From contig JAGQXA010000334.1 of assembly GCA_020436865.1 (NCBI GenBank), positions 1 to 7,398 on the forward strand: DNA of 7,398 nt, in the 5' to 3' direction. The stretch's first letter is position 1. Every line of letters starts with the position of its first letter. The translations under genes and the position numbers were made by a program. A model generated the notes under the pieces. The model saw only the letters and a program-made list of their open reading frames with translations, was not told the origin of the DNA and did not search any database. Below, in pieces: positions 1-7,059 of this stretch. The DNA is from Saprospiraceae bacterium (GTDB lineage Bacteria; Bacteroidota; Bacteroidia; Chitinophagales; Saprospiraceae).

Positions 1-19
1 CCGATCTCTTCGCGACGCC

Positions 20-1486
20 ATGAGCAATAAGAGCATCGGACTGGTCCTGGGCCCGGCCCTTTTTCTCGCGACGCTGCTATTCTTCCGGCCGGAAGGACTA
101 AGCGAAGAGGGTAGGGCCGTACTGGCCTGCACGCTTTGGGTCGCCGTCTGGTGGATCCTGGAAGTGATGCCCATCGCCGTGACGGCCCTGCTGCCGATCA
201 TCCTTTTTCCCCTTACGGGTGCATTGGACCTGGACACGACGACGGCCTCTTTCGGGCATCGCTACATCTTCCTCTACATCGGAGGGTTTGTGCTGGCCAT
301 CGCGATCGAGCGCTGGAACCTGCACCGCCGCATCGCGCTGAACATCATTCACCTGATCGGCACCGACGTACGTTTCATCATCCTCGGCTTCATGGTGGCC
401 ACGGCCTTCCTGTCGATGTGGATCTCGAATACCGCCACTTCGGTGATGATGCTCCCGATCGGTATGGCGATCATCCGCCAGCTGCAAGACAATCCGGAAA
501 CGGAGGAAAACGAGCGAAGGATCTTCGGCAAGGCGCTTATGCTGGCGATCGCTTACAGCGCTTCGATCGGCGGGATCGCCACCCTGATCGGCACTCCGCC
601 GAACCTGGTCCTGGCCGGGATCGTACAGGAGATCTACGGCATCGAGATCACCTTTTCGAAGTGGATCGTCATCGGCCTTCCGATCTCGGCAGTCTTACTC
701 GTGGCCTGCTGGATCTATCTGACGCGAGTGGCCTTCACCTTTCAGCAAGAGTCGTTTCCGGGAGGAAAAGCCGAGATCGACCGCCAATTGGTGGCCCTGG
801 GAAAGATCTCGTTTGAGGAAAAGGCCGTCTTGCTCGTCTTCGTCGCCACCGCCCTGGCCTGGATCAGCCGCTCGTTCTTACTCAACAAGTGGGTTCCGGA
901 ACTCGACGACACCATCATCGCGATCATCGCTGGCGTGTTGCTCTTCCTGCTGCCGGCGGGACGGGGCCAAAAGCGAAAACTCATCAAGTGGAAGGAAGCG
1001 GTGGAATTGCCCTGGGGCGTTCTGCTGCTCTTCGGCGGCGGGCTCGCCCTGGCAGAGGGGTTCAAGACGAGCGGCCTGGCAGGCTGGATCGGCGAACAGC
1101 TGACCCTGCTCGAAGGGGTGTCGATCGGCCTGTTGCTGCTCATCCTGGTCGCCGGGGTCAATTTCCTGACGGAAATCACCTCCAACCTGGCGACCACGGC
1201 CATGATCCTGCCCATTCTGGCGCCCCTGGCCGCGATCATCGACGTGCACCCCTTCGTACTGATGGTCGGAGCGACCCTGGCCGCTTCCTGTGCCTTCATG
1301 CTGCCGGTGGCCACGCCGCCCAACGCGGTCGTGTTCGGCTCCGGCTACCTGAAAATACCCGATATGGTCCGCACCGGCTTTTGGCTCAACGTGATCTCGA
1401 TCGCCGTAGTGAGCCTGGTCGTGTACTTTTTGCTGCCATACTTATGGACTTTCGATCCCAACGGCTACCCCGCAAATCTGAAATGA
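20..1486 (+). CDS. DASS/SLC13-family sodium-coupled anion symporter
   Basis: This 488-residue, very hydrophobic inner-membrane protein should couple Na+ entry to uptake of a divalent anion, most often a C4-dicarboxylate or citrate and in some members sulfate. Both family half-repeats are visible. The first has Ser-Asn-Thr at residues 136-138, followed by GTPPN at 191-195. The second has Ser-Asn-Leu at 388-390, followed by ATPPN at 431-435. Residues 422-438 (ASCAFMLPVATPPNAVV) match the sodium:sulfate symporter family signature as I remember it. The length is normal for bacterial members. The N-terminus (IGLVLGPALFL, then an EGLSEEG loop and a tryptophan-rich helix) looks like a usual family start. 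However, the reading frame is open to the window edge and no Shine-Dalgarno site precedes the ATG, so a slightly upstream start is possible. The gene ends 35 bases before the SusC gene and probably shares its transcript. Substrate cannot be decided from sequence: the second motif, SNL, resembles the SNV of mammalian citrate/dicarboxylate carriers more than the SNT of VcINDY. Confidence 0.93.
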   Translation: MSNKSIGLVLGPALFLATLLFFRPEGLSEEGRAVLACTLWVAVWWILEVMPIAVTALLPIILFPLTGALDLDTTTASFGHRYIFLYIGGFVLAIAIERWNLHRRIALNIIHLIGTDVRFIILGFMVATAFLSMWISNTATSVMMLPIGMAIIRQLQDNPETEENERRIFGKALMLAIAYSASIGGIATLIGTPPNLVLAGIVQEIYGIEITFSKWIVIGLPISAVLLVACWIYLTRVAFTFQQESFPGGKAEIDRQLVALGKISFEEKAVLLVFVATALAWISRSFLLNKWVPELDDTIIAIIAGVLLFLLPAGRGQKRKLIKWKEAVELPWGVLLLFGGGLALAEGFKTSGLAGWIGEQLTLLEGVSIGLLLLILVAGVNFLTEITSNLATTAMILPILAPLAAIIDVHPFVLMVGATLAASCAFMLPVATPPNAVVFGSGYLKIPDMVRTGFWLNVISIAVVSLVVYFLLPYLWTFDPNGYPANLK

Positions 1487-1521
1487 TCATCCAGGAAATT
1501 ATCAACCTAAATCTTTAAGTC

Positions 1522-4500
1522 ATGGAAAAACAGCTACTGCTAATCATCACCTTCTTGATCACTCTGTCGGGCTTCCGGTTGGCGGCCCAGCAAACGGTCA
1601 TGGGAACGGTGACCGACGAGGACGGCGTTCCGCTGATCGGCGTGACGATCTTGGAGGAAGGAACGACCAATGGCGTAGTAACGGATATCGACGGCCGGTA
1701 TTCGATCGAAGTCAGCGGCCCGGAGGCCGTGCTGACCTTTAGCTACGTGGGCCTCGTGAGCAACCGGCAAATGGTGGGCGCCCGCACGGCGATCGACGTG
1801 CTTATGGAAGAAGATGCCGCCTTGCTCGACGAAGTGGTGGTTACCGCCCTGGGCTTCCAGGCCAAGGGCGACGAGATCGGCTATGCCAGTTCGACCGTGC
1901 AGGGCTCGGAAGTGACCGGAGCGGGGGAGTCGACCATGATCAACGCCTTGTCCGGTAAGGCCTCCGGCGTTCGCATCTCGCGAAATTCCGGCGATCCTGG
2001 GGCCGGCGCCTATATTCAGATCCGGGGCATCTCGACGATCGACCGCGACGCGCAACCACTGATCGTGGTCGACGGGGTACCCATCAGCAACGATTCGCGA
2101 GGAGCCCAGGAAGGCCTGGCCGCTCAATCGCGCCTCAACGACCTCAATCCCAACGATATCGAGAGCGTCACGGTACTGAAGGGCGCTTCCGCCGCCGCTC
2201 TGTGGGGCACCCGCGCCCTCGGCGGCGTGATCGTCATCAAGACCAAGAGCGGGCAGTATAACCGAAAGTTGAGCGTGACGTACAAGACCAGCTATTCGCT
2301 CGATCAGATCAACCGGCGCTACCCGCAGCAAACCGTTTTCGGGCAGGGCGACGGCGGCGTCTACAACCAACGGGCGCGCGACTCCTGGGGCGACAAGATC
2401 GCCGACCGGCCCGGCGGCGCAGACGAGTTCGACACCTCCGGCGAGTTCTACGTCGACCAGGATGGCAATACCTACTATCCGATCCTGTCGAAGAACTCCC
2501 ACACGCTCTACAACGAAAGCAACTTCGATCAGATCTTCCAGGACGGCCATTTCTGGGAAAATCACCTCAGTGCCAGCGGCGGCAATGCCAACAGCACCAT
2601 TTTCGCCAGCCTGAGCGACATCAACCAGCAGGGCATCATCCGCAATAATTCGGACTACCGCCGAACCACGGCCCGGGTCAATGCCGCGCATCGCCTGTCG
2701 GATAAGATCAAGCTGAACGTGTCGGCCACCTATGCCAAAAGCACCTCCAACCGCATCCGCAGAGGGGCCTCCTCCTCGGGCCTGTACCTCGGCCTGCTGC
2801 GCACGCCGGTCGATTTCGACAATACCGGCTACCGGGGCGACTATTACGCCAACAGCAACGCGGCGCCCGTTTCCGACCGGCATCGCTCCTATCGCGAACC
2901 GCTGGGCGCCGACGGAACCGCCACCTACAACAATCCGCTGTGGACGATCAACGAGCAGGAAGCCCTGGTCGACGTCGACCGTTTTCTCACCTCGATGGAG
3001 CTGACCGTTTCGCCCTTTTCCTGGATGGACCTGATCGGGCGGGTCGGCCTCGATAAGTATTCCGAATTGCAGCAACTCTTCTTTACGCCCGGCTCGGCCT
3101 CCGGCGCTTATACTTCCGGCCTCTTCAACAAGGAACTGGCCCGGAACTCCATTCTCAACATGGACTATATCGCCAAGGCCGGCAAGTCCTTCAGCCGGAA
3201 CTTCAGCGGGTCCATTCTGGTCGGTTTCAACTTCAACCATCGCGAACGGATCACCGACGGCAGTGAGATCACTAACTTCATCCAGTTCAATGACGTAGCC
3301 GGCGGGATCCGCGACATCGACAATGCCCTTCCGGAAAACCGGACCGTTACCAGCACTTTCGGGCAGGAACGCACCGTGGGGGTCTATACCTCCGCCACCG
3401 CTTCGCTGTATAGCATGCTCTTCCTGAACGGTACGCTCCGGGCCGAGTCGGCCAGTACTTTCGGCGATCAGGCCGACAATACCTTCTACTTCCCCTCGGC
3501 CTCGCTGGCCTGGCAATTTTCCGAACTCGACGGCTTACAGAGCGATGTGTTCTCCTTCGGGAAATTGCGCCTGTCCTACGGCGAGGTAGGGGTTCAACCG
3601 GCCCGGTACAATACGACCAACACCTTTGTGTCGCCGGTCTTCGGCGACGAATACGGCGGCGACCTGGCCGGCGCTCTGTACGGCAATGGCGCGTTCGTGG
3701 CCAATACCCAGCGCGGCAGCAACGCCCTGCGCCCGGAGCGGAAAAAGGAAATGGAGGTCGGCCTCGATCTGCGTTTTCACCACGACCGCCTCTCCCTGAG
3801 CGGCACCTACTACAACAACAAAACGGAAGACGTACTGCTTGACTTTCCGATCGCCAATTCTCGGGGCGTTACGCGCCTGTACACGAACGGCGCCGAGATC
3901 CAGAACGAGGGCATCGAGCTCGACCTGGGTTATCAGCTGGTCCGGTCGAAAAACTGGAACTGGGACGTCAATTTCCTCTATTCGAGAGTACGGAACGAAG
4001 TGACGCGCCTGGAACAGGGCCTGACGATCAACCTGGGCGGTCTGTCGGCCGTCAATTCCCGGGCGCTGGAAGGGTATCCGGTCGGCGTCTTGTGGGGCTC
4101 GCGCATCCTGCGCGACGAGCAGGGCAATATCGTGTTCGACGAGAACGGCTTTCCCGAACAGGACCAACTCGAAGGCGTGATCGGCGATCCGAACCCCGAT
4201 TGGCAAGGCTCGGCCTACAGCACGCTGTCATTCAAGAACTTTTCCGTATCCGTCCTGCTCGAAACCTATCAGGGCGCCGACATCTACGCCGGCACGAAGT
4301 CGGTCTTGTACGACCTGGGTACCTGGGAAGATTCGGCCGAGGAAACGACTGCCGACCAGAACCTGCTGGACTATAACGGCGACGTCATCCTGGCCGGAAC
4401 CACCTTCCGGGGCAAGATCTATAACTTCGGCGCGGGCCCGGTGGCCCTGACCGAGGCCTGGTACAACGGCGACGGTGGCTTCTTCAGCAACGGCAACGAC

Positions 4501-4764
4501 GAACTCTACATCGAAGACGGCTCCTGGACCCGTATCCGCGAGATCACGGTCGCCTACAACGCCGACTCGCCCTGGCTGAAGAAGAACACGGGGATCAGCA
4601 GCGCCGAGTTGTCGTTCACCGGCCGGAACCTGTTCCTGTGGGCGCCCTTCGAGGGCAACGATCCGGATACCAATTTTTCTGGAGTGAGCGTAGCGCGCGG
4701 GATCGACTACTTCAACAATCCCGGCACCAAATCCTATGTGTTCACCCTTTCCCTCACTTTCTAA
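1522..4764 (+). CDS. SusC/RagA-family TonB-dependent outer-membrane transporter
   Basis: This 1080-residue protein is a TonB-energised outer-membrane import barrel that normally forms a pair with the SusD-like lipoprotein encoded next to it. Visible order: signal peptide at about residues 1-22 (cleavage after FRLAA); a carboxypeptidase-D regulatory-like domain at about 25-98 (MGTVTDEDGVPLIGVTI start, with the family's YVGL segment near 75-78); a TonB-box-like DEVVVTALG at 103-111; the plug at about 113-245, with NALSGKASGV (141-150), IQIRGISTI (165-173), VVDGVPIS (182-189) and NPNDIESVTVLKGASAAALWG (209-229); then a long beta barrel to the C-terminal TLSLTF, ending in the phenylalanine typical of barrel assembly. 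Length is normal and no frameshift is seen. The start gives the full signal peptide; no Shine-Dalgarno site lies at proper spacing, which is common in Bacteroidota. Its N-terminal CarboxypepD_reg domain without a visible STN signalling domain suggests it does not itself signal through an anti-sigma factor. The ligand is not predictable from the sequence. Confidence 0.97.
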   Translation: MEKQLLLIITFLITLSGFRLAAQQTVMGTVTDEDGVPLIGVTILEEGTTNGVVTDIDGRYSIEVSGPEAVLTFSYVGLVSNRQMVGARTAIDVLMEEDAALLDEVVVTALGFQAKGDEIGYASSTVQGSEVTGAGESTMINALSGKASGVRISRNSGDPGAGAYIQIRGISTIDRDAQPLIVVDGVPISNDSRGAQEGLAAQSRLNDLNPNDIESVTVLKGASAAALWGTRALGGVIVIKTKSGQYNRKLSVTYKTSYSLDQINRRYPQQTVFGQGDGGVYNQRARDSWGDKIADRPGGADEFDTSGEFYVDQDGNTYYPILSKNSHTLYNESNFDQIFQDGHFWENHLSASGGNANSTIFASLSDINQQGIIRNNSDYRRTTARVNAAHRLSDKIKLNVSATYAKSTSNRIRRGASSSGLYLGLLRTPVDFDNTGYRGDYYANSNAAPVSDRHRSYREPLGADGTATYNNPLWTINEQEALVDVDRFLTSMELTVSPFSWMDLIGRVGLDKYSELQQLFFTPGSASGAYTSGLFNKELARNSILNMDYIAKAGKSFSRNFSGSILVGFNFNHRERITDGSEITNFIQFNDVAGGIRDIDNALPENRTVTSTFGQERTVGVYTSATASLYSMLFLNGTLRAESASTFGDQADNTFYFPSASLAWQFSELDGLQSDVFSFGKLRLSYGEVGVQPARYNTTNTFVSPVFGDEYGGDLAGALYGNGAFVANTQRGSNALRPERKKEMEVGLDLRFHHDRLSLSGTYYNNKTEDVLLDFPIANSRGVTRLYTNGAEIQNEGIELDLGYQLVRSKNWNWDVNFLYSRVRNEVTRLEQGLTINLGGLSAVNSRALEGYPVGVLWGSRILRDEQGNIVFDENGFPEQDQLEGVIGDPNPDWQGSAYSTLSFKNFSVSVLLETYQGADIYAGTKSVLYDLGTWEDSAEETTADQNLLDYNGDVILAGTTFRGKIYNFGAGPVALTEAWYNGDGGFFSNGNDELYIEDGSWTRIREITVAYNADSPWLKKNTGISSAELSFTGRNLFLWAPFEGNDPDTNFSGVSVARGIDYFNNPGTKSYVFTLSLTF

Positions 4765-4773
4765 CTTCAAAAC

Positions 4774-4777
4774 AGGA
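4774..4777 (+). promoter_or_regulatory. Weak ribosome-binding site before the SusD-like gene
   Basis: AGGA lies in the 15-base gap between the SusC and SusD-like genes. It ends 2 bases before the first ATG (4780) and 5 bases before a second in-frame ATG (4783). The spacing favours 4783 as the real start, although many Bacteroidota genes do not rely on Shine-Dalgarno pairing. The choice only changes one N-terminal methionine. Confidence 0.35.
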
Positions 4778-4779
4778 AA

Positions 4780-6204
4780 ATGATGAAAAAGGCAATCTTG
4801 CTAATAGGGATCATGAGCTTGTTGTCGGCCTGCAGCGGCCTGGTCGACAACCTGAACGACAATCCCAACAGCCCAACTTCGGCCTCCTATCAATACATCC
4901 TCACCGGCTCCGAGGTCGGCAACATCGTGCTACACACCGGCGAAGCCGCCCGCAAGGCCGGCATCTTCTGCGGCTACTATACGGGCATCGACCGGCAGCA
5001 TCTGGGTTTTAGCCAATATGCGGTGACCACCAGCGATTTCGATTCGCACTGGAACGAGGTGTACGTGTCGACGCTGGTCAACGCGCTGGAAGCCGAGGCC
5101 GCCGCCAAGGAGGAAGGCCTCGGAGGGGTCACCCTGGGCATCACCCAGACGATCCGGGCCATGTCGCTGGGCACCGCCGCGTCGCTTTGGGGAGACATTC
5201 CCTTCGACGAAGCCGGCTCGCTGGAGATCGAAAATCCGGCCTTCGAAGACCAGCTAACCGTCTATTCCAAACTGCAATCGCTTCTCGACGAGGCCATCGC
5301 CAATCTCGCTACGGGCGTCGACCGGCCGGCCAGCGGTTCGGACATCCACTTCGACGGCGATCCGGTGGCCTGGGCGGCAGTGGCTAACACGCTGAAGGCT
5401 CGGTACTACCTGCAGAACAAGAACTATGACCAGGCCTACGCAGCCGCCCTCAAGGGGGTTGACTCCGACGCCGCCAGTCTCTATGCCCCTCATGGCACCG
5501 CGGCCGACAACTCCAATCTGAGCTACCAGTTCTTTGCGGTCGAAGTGCGGCAGGCCGACCTCGTCACCTCAGACTTTATGGCCAGCCTCGTGGCTCCGAC
5601 GCCCGATGTGAGTCCTGACATCGCCAACTACCGCGGCAATGCCAAGACCAACGAGACGGCCCGCTACAACTTCCTCTTTAACATCACGGAATTCGGCACG
5701 CAGCCCAATACCGTAGACGGCTTTGCCGCCCAGGCGGCTTCGGCCCCCATGGTCACTTACCAGGAGAACCTCCTGATCCTGGCCGAGGCGGGTCTGCGAT
5801 CGGCCGACTTCGCCACCGGGCTGGATCACCTCAATGAGTTTCGGGCCTACATGGCGGGGGGAGGCTACCTGACCGGCGCGGCGACGGCCGACCTGCAGTA
5901 CGATCCGTATGCGGCCGACGACTTTGCCTCCGGCGGCATCGAAAATCCCGACGGACTCAGCCAGGAAAACGCTCTCTTACGCGAGATCCTGGAAGAGCGC
6001 TACGTGACCCTGTTCGGTCAGATCGAAGGGTTCAACGACACGCGGCGCACCCTAGGCGAAACGGCCGTGCGGGTGCCGGTGGCGCCGAACAACGGCTCGC
6101 AGTTGCCGCAGCGCTTCCTCTATCCGACCACCGAGATCGACCGCAACGTAAATGTGCCGGATCCGGTGCCGGATTTCTTTCAACCCACCGCTGTGAACCA
6201 ATGA
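4780..6204 (+). CDS. SusD/RagB-like outer-membrane substrate-binding lipoprotein
   Basis: This 474-residue lipoprotein should sit as a lid on the SusC-like barrel and bind the ligand at the cell surface. Residues 1-17 form a lipoprotein signal ending in the lipobox LSAC, with Cys18 as the lipidated residue. After it come motifs I associate with the SusD-like_2 type: NLNDNPNSPTSA at 24-35, SLWGDIPFDEA at 135-144, helical TPR-like segments (for example about 198-225, with LKARYYLQNKNYDQAYAAAL), YQENLLILAEAGLR at 327-340, and LPQRFLYPTTEIDRN near 442-456, before a short C-terminal tail. Length is at the low end of normal for SusD proteins, as expected for this subgroup. No acidic export signal directly follows Cys18, which is usual for SusD proteins. 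It starts 15 bases after the SusC gene, a standard susC-susD arrangement. Two adjacent ATGs exist (4780 and 4783); see the ribosome-binding site. Subfamily assignment is by motif recall, not by a profile search. Confidence 0.94.
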   Translation: MMKKAILLIGIMSLLSACSGLVDNLNDNPNSPTSASYQYILTGSEVGNIVLHTGEAARKAGIFCGYYTGIDRQHLGFSQYAVTTSDFDSHWNEVYVSTLVNALEAEAAAKEEGLGGVTLGITQTIRAMSLGTAASLWGDIPFDEAGSLEIENPAFEDQLTVYSKLQSLLDEAIANLATGVDRPASGSDIHFDGDPVAWAAVANTLKARYYLQNKNYDQAYAAALKGVDSDAASLYAPHGTAADNSNLSYQFFAVEVRQADLVTSDFMASLVAPTPDVSPDIANYRGNAKTNETARYNFLFNITEFGTQPNTVDGFAAQAASAPMVTYQENLLILAEAGLRSADFATGLDHLNEFRAYMAGGGYLTGAATADLQYDPYAADDFASGGIENPDGLSQENALLREILEERYVTLFGQIEGFNDTRRTLGETAVRVPVAPNNGSQLPQRFLYPTTEIDRNVNVPDPVPDFFQPTAVNQ

Positions 6205-6213
6205 GCGCGCTAC

Positions 6214-6219
6214 AAAGGA
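6214..6219 (+). promoter_or_regulatory. Ribosome-binding site of the SGNH hydrolase gene
   Basis: AAAGGA in the 22-base gap after the SusD-like gene lies 7 bases before the ATG at 6227. It is the best-placed Shine-Dalgarno-like site in the window and supports that start, which is also the one that yields a complete signal peptide. Confidence 0.5.
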
Positions 6220-6226
6220 ACCAACC

Positions 6227-6997
6227 ATGAGATTGACGGCCCATACGATCAAGCGCATCCTGAGCATCGCTCTGCTGGCCTTCTGTAGCTTGCAGGCCCT
6301 TGCCCAGGATGCCGCGCCTCCCAAGCGGATCCTGTTCGTAGGAAATAGCTTTACCTATTTCTACAACCTGCCCCAGGTGGTGGCGGCTATGGCCGCCTCG
6401 CAGGGCGTATCGCTCGAGACGCGGCAATCTACCGTCGGCGGCTCCAATCTGGAGCAACACTGGAAGGAAGAGAAAGGCACGCAGACCCGTCGCCTGCTCG
6501 AAGAGCAACGCTGGGATTACGTGGTCTTTAACAATCACAGTCTCAGCGCCATCGACCATCCGGAAAGCTTCATGGAATACGGCCGGAAGTTCGCCGGCCT
6601 CGTTCGCGAAAAAGGGGCGGAGCCGATCTTCATGATGACCTGGGCGTACAAGTCCAATCCGCTCATGCAAGACCGCATCACCGAAATGTATTTGCGATTG
6701 GCCGAGGAGACCGGGGCAGACTACGTACCTGCCGGGCCCCTTTTCGCCTCGGTGCGGGCGTTGCGTCCGGACCTCGAGCTGTTCTTCGACGACAAGCACC
6801 CTTCTTCGAACGGCACGTATTTGCTGGGACTGGCCTTTTTCAAGTACTTCAGCGGGAAAGGCACGTCGGCGATCCCCGAGCGGGTGACCACCCTCGATGC
6901 CAACGGCGAAAAGCTCTACCTGCTCTTCCTGCATGAAACCGACGCCGATTTCCTGCAGCAGCTGATCGATACCTTTGACTTTGATCTCGACGATTAA
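6227..6997 (+). CDS. Exported SGNH/GDSL-type hydrolase, probable esterase
   Basis: This 256-residue protein has a type I signal peptide at about residues 1-26 (basic start, hydrophobic core, cleavage after LQALA). Cys20 is preceded by Phe, so it is not a lipobox; the mature protein should be periplasmic or secreted. SGNH-fold blocks are visible: block I ILFVGNSFT at 35-43 with Ser41 as the likely nucleophile; a glycine block VGGSN at 70-74; an asparagine-containing block VVFNNHS at 99-105, with Asn102 or Asn103 as the likely oxyanion-hole residue; and DDKH at 188-191 giving the Asp188/His191 pair of the triad. The family includes acetyl and other carbohydrate esterases and lipases; GNSFT replaces the textbook GDSL, as in many Bacteroidota relatives. 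The gene begins 22 bases after the SusD-like gene, so it is probably co-expressed and acts on ligand brought in by SusCD. The C-terminus is a helical, acidic tail ending DFDLDD. Substrate and ester type are not predictable; an unassigned SGNH family is the main alternative. Confidence 0.82.
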   Translation: MRLTAHTIKRILSIALLAFCSLQALAQDAAPPKRILFVGNSFTYFYNLPQVVAAMAASQGVSLETRQSTVGGSNLEQHWKEEKGTQTRRLLEEQRWDYVVFNNHSLSAIDHPESFMEYGRKFAGLVREKGAEPIFMMTWAYKSNPLMQDRITEMYLRLAEETGADYVPAGPLFASVRALRPDLELFFDDKHPSSNGTYLLGLAFFKYFSGKGTSAIPERVTTLDANGEKLYLLFLHETDADFLQQLIDTFDFDLDD

Positions 6998-7059
6998 CCG
7001 ACCGCCCCGACGCGGGCTGGCCGAAGTATCCTTCGTTCATCATCTGTAAACTACAAATC
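6998..7059. other. 62-base intergenic gap with two small hairpins
   Basis: This is the largest gap in the cluster. It contains two short inverted repeats: CCCG/CGGG (7006-7009 with 7013-7016, 3-base loop) and CGAAG/CTTCG (7022-7026 with 7031-7035, TATC loop). Neither is followed by a T-run, so a rho-independent terminator is not supported. The stretch just before the next ATG turns A-rich (TAAACTACAAATC), as is common at Bacteroidota starts. The hairpins may be chance, or may mark a processing or attenuation point that sets the last gene's level apart. Confidence 0.2.

Noticed and set aside
1540..3516. A 658-residue open frame on the minus strand inside the SusC gene
   Set aside because: It is in exact codon register with the SusC frame, so it is stopped only where SusC uses TTA, CTA or TCA, which are rare in this GC-rich gene. 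Its sequence has no recognisable domain, while the plus strand encodes a complete SusC protein.
6032..6934. A 300-residue minus-strand open frame across the SusD end and the hydrolase
   Set aside because: It spans two well-supported plus-strand genes and their gap and shows no domain, signal peptide or motif; it is a GC-driven shadow frame.
6970..6977. TACCTTTG, an exact match to the Bacteroidota -7 promoter pattern TAnnTTTG, about 80 bases before the last gene
   Set aside because: It lies inside the hydrolase coding sequence (Asp-Thr-Phe-Asp codons) and no clear TTG -33 element sits about 20 bases upstream, so it is most likely a coincidence of coding sequence.
7006..7035. Possible terminator between the hydrolase and lipoprotein genes
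   Set aside because: The two stems are only 4 and 5 base pairs and no T-run follows either.
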